From positions 434,001-498,000 of the forward strand of contig NZ_JXLL01000001.1 in the NCBI RefSeq assembly GCF_001316435.1: DNA of 64,000 nucleotides. The letters run 5' to 3'. The DNA is from Caloranaerobacter sp. TR13 (GTDB lineage: Bacteria; Bacillota; Clostridia; Tissierellales; Thermohalobacteraceae). The position numbers and the translations under genes are program-made. The notes beneath the pieces were generated by a model. That model did not search any database and was not told where the DNA came from. It was given only the letters and a program-made list of their open reading frames with translations. Numbering within the stretch: the stretch's first letter is position 1; each line of letters starts with the position of its first letter. Positions 1 to 7,318 of this stretch are shown here, one piece after another.

Positions 1-51
1 TTCCTTACTCGCATATCTTGTTATTAGTGGATTTTCATATTTGTCTTTCAT
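1..51 (-). CDS. purB: Adenylosuccinate lyase, N-terminal fragment (cut by window edge)
   Basis: An ATG at 49-51 on the minus strand follows a good ribosome binding site (AAAGGAG, 60-66, spacing 8) and opens a frame of 17 codons that is still open at base 1. The translation MKDKYENPLITRYASKE matches, as I remember it, the N-terminus of clostridial PurB, which splits SAICAR and adenylosuccinate in purine synthesis. The identification rests on these 17 residues only. It lies just beyond the aspC terminator, so it is probably a separate transcription unit or fed by readthrough. Confidence 0.65.
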   Translation of the reverse strand, partial: MKDKYENPLITRYASKE

Positions 52-90
52 TAATCGAACTCCTTTCATATCATTTTTTGGATTATAAAA

Positions 91-117
91 AAGATACGTG
101 GCAATTCCACATATCTT
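91..117 (-). terminator. Intrinsic terminator of the aminotransferase gene
   Basis: On the minus strand an 11-bp stem (AAGATATGTGG pairing with CCACGTATCTT, one G-U pair, loop AATTG) is followed at once by a T-rich run. It starts right after the aspC stop codon. Confidence 0.85.
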
Positions 118-1308
118 CTATTTTAACAAGGTTTCAATTCTATCTAAACCTTTCATAATATTTTGCATAGAAGTTGCATATGACAATCTTATATAATCAT
201 CTGCACCAAAAGCAATACCAGGCACAACAGCAACCTTTGCCTCACTCAATAATAAATTAGCAAAATCTAATGAATTATTAATTTTTTGACCTTTAATCTG
301 CTTACCTTTAATTTGAGTAATATTAGCCATAACATAAAATGCCCCTAAAGGTTTTTTACAAGTTAATCCATTAATAGTATTTATCCTTTTAACCATATAA
401 TTTCTTCTTTCTTCAAATTCTTTCCTCATATATTCAATAGTTTTTTGATCTCCCTCTAGACCTTCCAAACTAGCATATTGAGATATAGTACAAGGATTTG
501 AGGTTGTGTGACTCTGAATCCTCGTTATAACTTTAATAATTACTTCATGTGCAGCTGCAAACCCTATTCTCCATCCAGTCATAGCATACGCTTTTGACAT
601 GCCATTAATTATAATAGTTAAATCTTTAATATCTTTATTTAACGAAGCTATACTTATGTGCTTTTCGCCATCATAAATTAGTTTTTCATAAATTTCGTCA
701 GATATTACAAAAATATTATTTTCTATTGCTATTTCTGCTATCTGTTCTAGTTCCTCTTTACTATAAACAGCTCCCGTTGGATTACTAGGAGAGTTTATAA
801 TTATAGCTTTTGTCCTATTCGTTATTGATTTTCTTAAGTCATTTATATTATATTTAAAACCATTTTCTTCTTTAGTTTCTACTAATATAGGTTTGCCTCC
901 TGCCAATTTGACCATTTCAGGATAGCTTACCCAATAAGGTACAGGCATTATTACTTCTTCTCCTTGATTAAGGATAGCAGCTAAAACGTTAAAAATTGAA
1001 TGTTTAGCTCCATTTGACACAACTATATTTTGAGGACTGTATTCTATATTATTATCTTTTTTTAATTTTTTACAAATAGCTTTTCTTAGCTCTAAAATAC
1101 CAGATGCAGCAGTATAACGAGTATTACCTTCCCTAATTGCTTCAATCGCAGATTCTTGTATGTTTTTAGGTGTATCAAAATCAGGTTCACCAGCACCAAA
1201 ACTTATAACTTCTATACCTTTTTCTTTCATTTCTTTTGCTTTAGCTGTTATTTCTAACGTTATAGATGTTGATATATTTAAAGCCTTTTCTGATAGTTTA
1301 AAGTTCAT
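118..1308 (-). CDS. aspC: Class I pyridoxal-phosphate aspartate aminotransferase
   Basis: A 396-residue fold-type I aminotransferase that should transfer the amino group of aspartate to 2-oxoglutarate. Visible landmarks are the NPTG motif near 176-179, the PLP-contacting Asp in SDEIYEK (about 204), the Schiff-base lysine in NGMSKAYAMTGWR (about 239) and a C-terminal arginine in YIRLSYA. Length and motifs fit the AspB/AspC Iγ-like subfamily found in Bacilli and Clostridia. The ATG follows GGAGGGG. It sits 103 bases downstream of padR and ends in a strong terminator. Exact substrate preference (aspartate versus other amino acids) cannot be read from the sequence. Confidence 0.9.
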   Translation of the reverse strand: MNFKLSEKALNISTSITLEITAKAKEMKEKGIEVISFGAGEPDFDTPKNIQESAIEAIREGNTRYTAASGILELRKAICKKLKKDNNIEYSPQNIVVSNGAKHSIFNVLAAILNQGEEVIMPVPYWVSYPEMVKLAGGKPILVETKEENGFKYNINDLRKSITNRTKAIIINSPSNPTGAVYSKEELEQIAEIAIENNIFVISDEIYEKLIYDGEKHISIASLNKDIKDLTIIINGMSKAYAMTGWRIGFAAAHEVIIKVITRIQSHTTSNPCTISQYASLEGLEGDQKTIEYMRKEFEERRNYMVKRINTINGLTCKKPLGAFYVMANITQIKGKQIKGQKINNSLDFANLLLSEAKVAVVPGIAFGADDYIRLSYATSMQNIMKGLDRIETLLK

Positions 1309-1411
1309 ACCTTTTACCCCTCCATAAATAATTTATGTCAAACAATTAAGTTCTTTCTACATTTCTATTTTATTATCCTTCATTCTTTCAAAATATTAAT
1401 AAAAATTAATA

Positions 1412-1780
1412 CTATTTCTTATATATGTCTTTTAATATACATTTAATAATCTCCAAAGAATCCATAAATATACTCTCATATAACAGTTTTATTTTTTTAT
1501 AATGTTCAAATCCCTCGTTTGTAATCCTGTATTTTCTTATAGACCTTTTATCTGGTTCTATCCACCAACCTGTAATATAACCATTTTCCTCTAACTCTCT
1601 TAATAAAGGATATACCATACCTGGACTTGGCTCCCATTTAAAGTTTAACCTACACTTTATTTCTTCAATTATTTCATTTCCATAATAACTTTTCTCTCTT
1701 AATAAGTGTAGTATATATAACTTTACAAAAGATGTAGTACTTATCTTTGAAGGAAATTGTCTATTTCTTTGACCTTTCAT
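1412..1780 (-). CDS. PadR-family transcriptional regulator
   Basis: A 122-residue winged-helix protein. The stretch LYILHLLREKSYYGNEIIEEI, then PSPGMVYPLLRELEENGYITGWW, is the PadR DNA-binding signature, with the wing around RKYRITNEG and a short C-terminal dimerisation helix. Family members are usually repressors that sense small molecules or control transporters; no obvious target gene lies next to it, the next gene downstream being a housekeeping aminotransferase. The ATG has an AAGGGGCG ribosome site. It begins right after the spoVS terminator with little room for a promoter, so it may depend on readthrough or on a weak promoter I did not recognise. Confidence 0.85.
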   Translation of the reverse strand: MKGQRNRQFPSKISTTSFVKLYILHLLREKSYYGNEIIEEIKCRLNFKWEPSPGMVYPLLRELEENGYITGWWIEPDKRSIRKYRITNEGFEHYKKIKLLYESIFMDSLEIIKCILKDIYKK

Positions 1781-1813
1781 TTTAATCGCCCCTTAAAAAT
1801 ATAATATCAAATA

Positions 1814-1839
1814 AAAAACCTGCATTAATGCAGGTTTTT
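1814..1839 (-). terminator. Intrinsic terminator after spoVS
   Basis: Perfect stem AAAACCTGCA / TGCAGGTTTT with loop TTAA, continued on the minus strand by TTATTTG. It separates spoVS from padR. Confidence 0.9.
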
Positions 1840-1845
1840 CCAAAC

Positions 1846-2106
1846 TTATCTAGGTTGTACAATTAATTTAATTGCTGTTCTCTCTTCCCCATCAATCTCA
1901 ATGTCAGTAAAAGCTGGTATACACACTAAATCTACACCACTAGGAGCAACAAATCCTCTAGCTATTGCTACTGCCTTAACTGCTTGATTAAGTGCCCCAG
2001 CACCTATAGCTTGAATTTCTGCAGAACCTTTTTCACGCAATACGCCTGCTAATGCTCCTGCAACAGAATTTGGATTTGACTTTGCTGACACTTTTAATAC
2101 ATCCAT
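1846..2106 (-). CDS. spoVS: Stage V sporulation protein S
   Basis: An 86-residue Alba-fold protein, the usual SpoVS length, beginning MDVLKVSAKSNPNSVAGALAGVLRE and ending with the conserved IKLIVQPR. In B. subtilis loss of SpoVS blocks spore development at stage V and affects division-site choice; its nucleic-acid-binding role is inferred from the fold. The start has a GGGGG ribosome site. It is a single-gene unit: a sigma-H-type promoter upstream and a terminator downstream. In B. subtilis it also lies just after rny, with ymdB between; ymdB is absent here. Confidence 0.95.
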   Translation of the reverse strand: MDVLKVSAKSNPNSVAGALAGVLREKGSAEIQAIGAGALNQAVKAVAIARGFVAPSGVDLVCIPAFTDIEIDGEERTAIKLIVQPR

Positions 2107-2164
2107 TTATAAAGCCCCCTTTTGTATTTATAATTTATAATTTTATTATTACACTACATTACAT

Positions 2165-2193
2165 TTATTCTACAAATAACAGAAAAATCCTCT
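2165..2193 (-). promoter_or_regulatory. Sigma-H promoter of spoVS
   Basis: On the minus strand AGAGGATTT (2185-2193) fits the Bacillus sigma-H -35 consensus RNAGGAWWW at every position, and GTAGAATAA (2165-2173) fits the -10 consensus RNNGAATWW, with 11 bases between. Known spoVS genes are sigma-H dependent, which agrees. The match is by eye. Confidence 0.8.
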
Positions 2194-2252
2194 TTTTCCA
2201 AAGAAAAATTTTAAATTTTTTGATTTATTTGAAATGATATACTATAAAATAA

Positions 2253-2272
2253 AGAGAAGATAATTCTTCTCT
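2253..2272 (-). terminator. Intrinsic terminator after rny
   Basis: Minus-strand stem AGAGAAGA / TCTTCTCT with loop ATTA followed by TTATTTTATA, starting immediately after the rny stop codon. Confidence 0.8.
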
Positions 2273-3793
2273 CTATTTTGCATACTCAATAGCTCTTGTT
2301 TCTCTAATTACATTAACTTTAATTTGTCCCGGATATTCTAGTTCACTTTCAATTCTTTTAACAATTTCTCTTGCAATAAGTGCTATATCATTATCAAATA
2401 TTTCTTCTGGTTTTACCATAACGCGTATTTCTCTACCAGCCTGTATTGCGTATGATTTTTCAACACCTTCAAAAGAATTTGCAATTTCTTCTAACTTTTC
2501 TAATCTCTTAATATAGGCTTCTAAAGTTTCTCTTCTTGCTCCTGGTCTAGCTGCCGAAATAGCATCTGCAGCTTGCACCAATACAGCTTCTATAGTTTGT
2601 GGTTCAATATCCCCATGATGAGCTGCTATTGCATGTACTATTTCTTTAGACTCTCTATATTTTCTTGCTAAGTCCGCACCTATAGTAACATGAGGTCCTT
2701 CCATTTCATGATCAACTGCTTTTCCTATATCATGTAATAAACCTGCTCGTTTTGCTATCTTTACATCTGCACCTAATTCAGCTGCCATTAGTCCTGCCAG
2801 ATGTGATACTTCTATAGAATGTTTCAATACATTCTGACCATAGCTTGTTCTAAATTTTAGCCTACCTAGTAGCCTTATTAACTCTGAATGTAAGCCGTGT
2901 ACTCCACAATCAAAAGCTGCTTGTTCACCTTCTTCACGTATATGAGCTTCTACTTCTCTTCTTGCTTTTTCAACCATTTCCTCTATTCTAGCTGGGTGTA
3001 TTCTACCATCAACTATCAACTTTTCTAACGCTATTCTAGCAATTTCTCTTCTAATTGGATCAAAACCTGAAAGTATTACAGCTTCTGGTGTATCATCTAT
3101 TATAAGGTCAATACCGGTTAAAGTCTCTAAAGTTCTAATATTTCTACCTTCTCTACCTATAATTCTACCTTTCATCTCATCATTTGGCAGCGAAACAACA
3201 GTAACTGTTGTTTCAGCTACATGATCTGCTGCACATTTTTGTATTGCATAAGAAATAATTTCTCTAGCTTTTTTATCAGCTTCTTCCTTTGCTTTACTTT
3301 CTATTTCTTTGATCATGACTGCAGCTTCATGTGTTATTTCTTTTTTAATATCCCCTAACAAAATCTCCCTTGCTTCTTCAGAAGTTAAACCTGATAGTCT
3401 CTCCAATTCCTCAATTTGCTTCTGGTATAACTCATCAATAGATGTTTCCTTTTCTTCTAGCTCTTTTATTTTCTTTGCTAAAGATTCCTCTTTATGCTGC
3501 AATATTTCGCTTTTTTTGTCTAACATCTCTTCTTTATAGACCAATCGCCTTTCAAGTTTTTGCAATTCGCTTCTTCTTTCTCTGTTCTCTCTTTCAATTT
3601 CATTTCGCATTCTGTGGATTTCTTCTTTCGCTTCTAACAAAAGTTCTTTTTTATTGGTTTCAGCTTGCTTTTTAGCTTCTTCAATTATTCTCTTTGCAGC
3701 TTCCTCAGCACTTTTAATTTTACCTTCTGCAATCCCTTTTCTAATTAAATAACCAGTTACGGTTCCAACTCCAACACCTGTTATTGCTATCAA
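2273..3793 (-). CDS. rny: Ribonuclease Y (endoribonuclease)
   Basis: A membrane-anchored endonuclease that starts mRNA decay in Firmicutes. In order: an N-terminal membrane helix ending at GYLIRKG, a long charged coiled coil (about 25-190), a KH domain with [11 protein letters not shown] (about 209-219) and an HD domain with the HD pair at about 354-355. The listed start is a TTG that lies 21 bases from the strong ribosome site GAGGAGGTG, which is too far. The frame stays open upstream through two ATT codons (3803-3805 and 3806-3808) at spacings of 9 and 6. Starting there also lengthens the membrane helix to the usual 19-20 residues before GYLIRK. The true start is therefore probably ATT. Confidence 0.95.
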   Translation of the reverse strand: MIAITGVGVGTVTGYLIRKGIAEGKIKSAEEAAKRIIEEAKKQAETNKKELLLEAKEEIHRMRNEIERENRERRSELQKLERRLVYKEEMLDKKSEILQHKEESLAKKIKELEEKETSIDELYQKQIEELERLSGLTSEEAREILLGDIKKEITHEAAVMIKEIESKAKEEADKKAREIISYAIQKCAADHVAETTVTVVSLPNDEMKGRIIGREGRNIRTLETLTGIDLIIDDTPEAVILSGFDPIRREIARIALEKLIVDGRIHPARIEEMVEKARREVEAHIREEGEQAAFDCGVHGLHSELIRLLGRLKFRTSYGQNVLKHSIEVSHLAGLMAAELGADVKIAKRAGLLHDIGKAVDHEMEGPHVTIGADLARKYRESKEIVHAIAAHHGDIEPQTIEAVLVQAADAISAARPGARRETLEAYIKRLEKLEEIANSFEGVEKSYAIQAGREIRVMVKPEEIFDNDIALIAREIVKRIESELEYPGQIKVNVIRETRAIEYAK

Positions 3794-3802
3794 TATTTCT
3801 AC

Positions 3803-3821
3803 AATAATAAAGCACCTCCTC
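3803..3821 (-). promoter_or_regulatory. Ribosome binding site and probable ATT start of rny
   Basis: GAGGAGGTG (3813-3821) is nearly fully complementary to the 16S tail. The only in-frame codons at normal spacing are ATT ATT; GTA, GAA and ATA follow before the TTG. No ATG or GTG start exists in this frame near the site. Confidence 0.55.
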
Positions 3822-3907
3822 TACTATTTTCTTTTCAAGTTACGTTATCTCATAAAACATAACCTTACAAAACATAAGCAAAAATAATAAAACTTCTTGA
3901 TTAATAG

Positions 3908-3940
3908 TTTTAACTCCGACTTTTTAGTCAATAGTTAAAA
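3908..3940 (-). other. Long hairpin in the rny leader
   Basis: TTTTAACT pairs with AGTTAAAA around a second stem GACT/AGTC with loop AAAA. No T-run follows on the minus strand, so it is an RNA structure rather than a terminator. It sits about 100 bases upstream of the rny start. Confidence 0.5.
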
Positions 3941-3989
3941 TCTAAAATCAATTTAATTCCATATATATCAAAATATAAATATAAAATAT

Positions 3990-4009
3990 AAACCGAGTAA
4001 ACTCGGCTT
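3990..4009 (-). terminator. Terminator-like hairpin inside the rny leader
   Basis: Minus-strand stem AAGCCGAG / CTCGGTTT (one G-U pair, loop TTTA) followed by ATATTTTATATTT. It lies about 60-80 bases after the predicted transcription start, which fits either attenuation or the end of a short RNA. Confidence 0.5.
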
Positions 4010-4013
4010 ATGA

Positions 4014-4051
4014 GTTGTTACCTGTCTTTTCTTTTAATTAAAAGTAACAAC
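4014..4051 (-). other. Stem near the 5' end of the rny leader
   Basis: GTTGTTAC pairs perfectly with GTAACAAC over 8 bp. The enclosed loop contains a palindromic CTTTT/AAAAG that can form a competing inner stem. It precedes the terminator-like hairpin, an arrangement seen in leader regulators. No known riboswitch core was recognised. Confidence 0.45.
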
Positions 4052-4075
4052 AAACCATTACCATTTTCCGTTTTT

Positions 4076-4104
4076 ATTTTATTACTTTTTATAGCTTATG
4101 TCAA
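4076..4104 (-). promoter_or_regulatory. Sigma-A promoter for the rny leader
   Basis: Minus strand TTGACA (4099-4104), 17-base spacer, TAAAAT (4076-4081). Transcription would start near 4069, giving a leader of roughly 260 bases before rny. It fills much of the 440-base gap between recA and rny. Confidence 0.75.
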
Positions 4105-4200
4105 GTTATTTCCAATTCATTACTTCAGTAACATTATAGAACAAAATTATTCTTAATTATTACTTTAAAAATCTATTTTAAATATACCAATCAAGATTGC

Positions 4201-4246
4201 AACAAGAAATAAACAGCCTCACTAAAGAGACTGTTTATTTCTTGTT
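4201..4246 (-). terminator. recA terminator overlapping the recA stop codon
   Basis: A near-perfect stem of about 20 bp (AACAAGAAATAAACAG with CTGTTTATTTCTTGTT, continued inwards by a short GC-rich part, loop of 6). The last recA codons and the TAA lie in the 5' arm; the 3' arm itself supplies the U-rich strand. Confidence 0.75.
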
Positions 4247-5278
4247 TTTTACATTTTTTTCTTCATCTTTATTATTTATTTGTTTTTCTTTTATACTTAA
4301 TCCATACTTAATTCTTATTTTTTCTTCGATTTCTTGAGCTATTTTTATATTTTCTCTTAAGAATGCTTTTGCATTTTCTCTTCCTTGTCCAAGCCTATAT
4401 TCTCCATAACTATACCAAGACCCTGATTTATTAATAATTCCATCAGATACACCAACATCTAATAAATTACCTTCTTTAGAAATACCTGTACCATACATTA
4501 TATCAAATTCTGCAATCTTAAAAGGTGGTGCAACTTTATTCTTCACTACCTTTACTTTCGTTCTATTTCCTATCATCTCATCACTTTGTTTTAAAGTTTC
4601 AACTTTTCTTACATCTAATCTAACTGAAGCATAAAACTTCAAAGCTCGTCCACCCGGTGTAGTTTCAGGATTACCAAACATTATACCAACTTTTTCTCTC
4701 AATTGATTAATAAATATAGCTATTGTGTTAGATTTTTTTATTGCACCAGCTAGTTTCCTTAAAGCTTGCGACATAAGTCTAGCTTGTAAACCTACGTGAC
4801 TATCTCCCATTTCTCCTTCTATTTCTGCTTTAGGGACTAAAGCTGCAACTGAGTCTATTACAATTACATCTATTGCTCCACTTCTTACTAACGCTTCTGC
4901 AATCTCTAAAGCTTGTTCACCAGTGTCAGGTTGTGACACAATGAGATTATCGATATCAACTCCAAGTCTTTTAGCATAACTTGGATCTAATGCATGTTCA
5001 GCATCAATAAATGCAGCAGAACCACCTTGTTTTTGAGCCTCTGCTATTACATGAAGAGCTACTGTTGTTTTACCAGAAGATTCTGGCCCATAGATCTCTA
5101 CAATTCTACCTCTTGGTAAGCCACCTATACCTAGAGCAATATCTAAACTTAATGCCCCAGTAGAAATCGCTTCAACATTAAGTTTAGAATCTTCACCTAA
5201 TTTCATAATCGAACCTTTACCAAATTGTTTTTCAATCTGACTTATAGCCATTTCTAAAGCTTTTTTCTTTTCTAACAT
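4235..5278 (-). CDS. recA: Recombinase RecA
   Basis: A 347-residue RecA: ATP-dependent DNA strand exchange and co-protease for LexA cleavage. Walker A GPESSGKT lies at about 64-71, the conserved [18 protein letters not shown] stretch and the L2-region [22 protein letters not shown] follow, and the tail is short, acidic and lysine-rich. The ATG follows GGGAG. It is monocistronic, with its own sigma-A promoter carrying a LexA-type box and its own terminator. In many relatives cinA precedes recA; here pgsA does, separated by a terminator. Confidence 0.99.
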   Translation of the reverse strand: MLEKKKALEMAISQIEKQFGKGSIMKLGEDSKLNVEAISTGALSLDIALGIGGLPRGRIVEIYGPESSGKTTVALHVIAEAQKQGGSAAFIDAEHALDPSYAKRLGVDIDNLIVSQPDTGEQALEIAEALVRSGAIDVIVIDSVAALVPKAEIEGEMGDSHVGLQARLMSQALRKLAGAIKKSNTIAIFINQLREKVGIMFGNPETTPGGRALKFYASVRLDVRKVETLKQSDEMIGNRTKVKVVKNKVAPPFKIAEFDIMYGTGISKEGNLLDVGVSDGIINKSGSWYSYGEYRLGQGRENAKAFLRENIKIAQEIEEKIRIKYGLSIKEKQINNKDEEKNVKNKK

Positions 5279-5318
5279 ATTCTCCCAGATAACTCTGGTT
5301 CACCTACCTTTCATTATT

Positions 5319-5332
5319 CGAACTTATGTTCT
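5319..5332 (-). promoter_or_regulatory. LexA/DinR operator of recA
   Basis: CGAACTTATGTTCT on the plus strand (AGAACATAAGTTCG on the minus) is a near-perfect GAAC-N4-GTTC palindrome, the Gram-positive SOS box core. It lies 6 bases downstream of the -10 box, across the transcription start, where repressor binding would block initiation. Confidence 0.85.
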
Positions 5333-5338
5333 ATTGTA

Positions 5339-5367
5339 ATTATATAACAATTTTGATACACAGTCAA
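5339..5367 (-). promoter_or_regulatory. Sigma-A promoter of recA
   Basis: Minus strand TTGACT (5362-5367), 17-base spacer, consensus TATAAT (5339-5344). The SOS operator follows directly. Confidence 0.88.
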
Positions 5368-5395
5368 TCTTATTTTTTGTTTTTACTCAAATTTT

Positions 5396-5433
5396 AAAAA
5401 GATATCAGATTAATAAAAATCTGATATCTTTTT
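5396..5433 (-). terminator. Terminator of the rimO-pgsA operon
   Basis: Sixteen-bp perfect stem (AAAAAGATATCAGATT and its complement, loop of 6) ending in T5 on the minus strand, just after the pgsA stop. Confidence 0.85.
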
Positions 5434-5436
5434 AAA

Positions 5437-5982
5437 CTATTTATTACCAGCCAAATAAACGTTTTTATTTTTATAAAGATAATCAAATCCTGAAATTAAT
5501 GTAAAAATAACAGCCAAAGTAACAGATATCTTGTCAAACGGTATATGTATTAATCTAAAAGGATAATTGTCCAATAACAAAGTTATTATAGCTACTATTT
5601 GTGATATTGTTTTAATTTTGCCCCACCAACTCGCTGCAATAGTAATACCTTCTGAAGCAGCTAATACTCTTAAACCTGTAATTGCAAACTCTCTTGCTAT
5701 AATAAGTATTACGACCCAAGCTGATAATTTTCCTTTTTCAATTAACGATATTAATGCAGCCGATACTAATAATTTATCAGCTAAAGGATCCATGAATTTA
5801 CCAAACTTAGTTATTTGATTTCTCTTTCTCGCTATGTATCCATCTAAACTATCTGTAAGAGCAGCTAGTATAAATATAAACGCTGCTATATATTCACCAT
5901 AAGGTATTTTGACTAATAGAAAAAACATAAAAACCGGTACTAAAAATATTCTTATTATAGTTAACTTATTTGCTAAATTCAT
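5437..5982 (-). CDS. pgsA: CDP-diacylglycerol--glycerol-3-phosphate 3-phosphatidyltransferase
   Basis: An integral membrane enzyme that makes phosphatidylglycerol-phosphate, the first committed step to phosphatidylglycerol. The CDP-alcohol phosphotransferase signature is complete: TDSLDGYIARK...GKFMDPLADK, with all four aspartates. Several hydrophobic helices follow. I chose the ATG (MNLANKLTIIR) two codons inside the longest frame because GGAGAG stands 7 bases before it. The start lies within the end of rimO (17-base overlap), so the two are translationally coupled, and a terminator closes the unit. In B. subtilis pgsA also lies just upstream of the recA region. Confidence 0.95.
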   Translation of the reverse strand: MNLANKLTIIRIFLVPVFMFFLLVKIPYGEYIAAFIFILAALTDSLDGYIARKRNQITKFGKFMDPLADKLLVSAALISLIEKGKLSAWVVILIIAREFAITGLRVLAASEGITIAASWWGKIKTISQIVAIITLLLDNYPFRLIHIPFDKISVTLAVIFTLISGFDYLYKNKNVYLAGNK

Positions 5983-7318
5983 AATCAATCTCTCCTATTA
6001 AATCATATTCTAAACAATCAAATATTCTTACATTCACAAAACTACCTAAAGTTAAATAATGTTTACTGTGTACATAAACAAGTCCATCAATTTCTGGACT
6101 ATCCATATAACTTCTTCCTAGATATACCAAACTATTTTCTGTTTTTTCAATCTCTTCTTCTATTAAAATTTTATAAATATCCCCTATTCTTTCTCTATTC
6201 TTTTCAAATGATATCTGTTTTTGTATTTCCATAATAATAGATTTTCTTTCTTCCTTTATTGACTCATCAACTTGCCCTTTAAAACTAGCAGCTGGTGTAC
6301 CCTCTTCTTTTGAATATGCAAAAACGCCCAATCTATCAAACTTCATGTCCTTTACAAATTCACATAATTCATTAAACTCCTCCTCAGTCTCACCTGGAAA
6401 TCCTACAATTAATGTAGTTCTAATAACAATATTAGGTATTCTATTCCTAAGTTTATTTATTAAATTTACTATACTCTTCTTTGTTGTCTTTCTATTCATT
6501 CTTTTCAAAATTCTATTATTTACGTGTTGAATCGGTATATCTACATATTTAACTACTTTTTCATTCTCTTTTATACTATCAATAAGTTCATCGGTAAAAT
6601 CATCTGGATATAAGTACTGTAATCTAATCCATTCTAATCCTTTTATTTTATTTAATTCATCTAACAGTTTCGGTAATTTAACTTCATTATATAAGTCTAT
6701 CCCATATTTTGTAGTATCTTGCGCTATTAAAATTATTTCTTTTTTCCCAACTTCAACTAATTTTTCAACTTCTGCAACAATTTTTTCTATAGGTCTACTC
6801 CTATATCTACCTCTAATTTTAGGTATAATACAATAAGTACAAAAATTATTACACCCTTCAGCAATCTTTACATAAGCAGTAGGATTAGATGAACCTATGA
6901 ATCTAGGTAAAATATCATAATCAAAATTATTTATCTCACCAGCCTTTAAAGTTCTCTCACCTTTTTCAATTTCTTTTATTATATTTACTATATCTTTCAA
7001 ATTTCCTGTACCAATAACTGCATCTACTTCTGGTAATTCTTCAAGAATCTCTTCTTTGTATCTTTCAGCTAAACAACCTGTTACAATTAACTTTTTACAG
7101 TTTCCTATCTTTTTGTACTCTCCTAGTTCTATTATTGTATCTATTGATTCTTCCTTAGCATCTTTAATAAAACCACATGTATTAATTACTATAATGTCTG
7201 CTTTATCTAAATCTTGTGTTAATAAATAGCCATTTTCTTTTATAATACCTAGCATTATCTCAGAATCAACTAAATTTTTTGAACATCCTAAAGTTACTAA
7301 TGATACTTTTGTATTCAT
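5966..7318 (-). CDS. rimO: Ribosomal protein S12 methylthiotransferase RimO
   Basis: A 450-residue radical-SAM enzyme that adds a methylthio group to the conserved aspartate of ribosomal protein S12. The N-terminal UPF0004 domain has cysteines at about 12, 48 and 82 for the auxiliary cluster; the radical-SAM triad CNNFCTYC is at about 156-163; a C-terminal TRAM domain follows. The LGCSKNLVDSE opening distinguishes RimO from the tRNA enzyme MiaB. Its ATG overlaps the selU stop by 4 bases (ATGA), and its end overlaps pgsA, so the three genes form one operon. Confidence 0.95.
   Translation of the reverse strand: MNTKVSLVTLGCSKNLVDSEIMLGIIKENGYLLTQDLDKADIIVINTCGFIKDAKEESIDTIIELGEYKKIGNCKKLIVTGCLAERYKEEILEELPEVDAVIGTGNLKDIVNIIKEIEKGERTLKAGEINNFDYDILPRFIGSSNPTAYVKIAEGCNNFCTYCIIPKIRGRYRSRPIEKIVAEVEKLVEVGKKEIILIAQDTTKYGIDLYNEVKLPKLLDELNKIKGLEWIRLQYLYPDDFTDELIDSIKENEKVVKYVDIPIQHVNNRILKRMNRKTTKKSIVNLINKLRNRIPNIVIRTTLIVGFPGETEEEFNELCEFVKDMKFDRLGVFAYSKEEGTPAASFKGQVDESIKEERKSIIMEIQKQISFEKNRERIGDIYKILIEEEIEKTENSLVYLGRSYMDSPEIDGLVYVHSKHYLTLGSFVNVRIFDCLEYDLIGEIDYEFSK

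Noticed and set aside
1332-1345. TTGACA upstream of aspC as a -35 box
   Set aside because: A -10 box at 17 bases would fall inside the ribosome site GGAGGGG, and no TATAAT-like box is there.
4031-4070. Possible leader peptide ATG GTA ATG GTT TGT TGT TAC TTT stop (MVMVCCYF) in the rny leader
   Set aside because: No ribosome site, only eight codons, and it overlaps the GTTGTTAC stem; coincidence is more likely.
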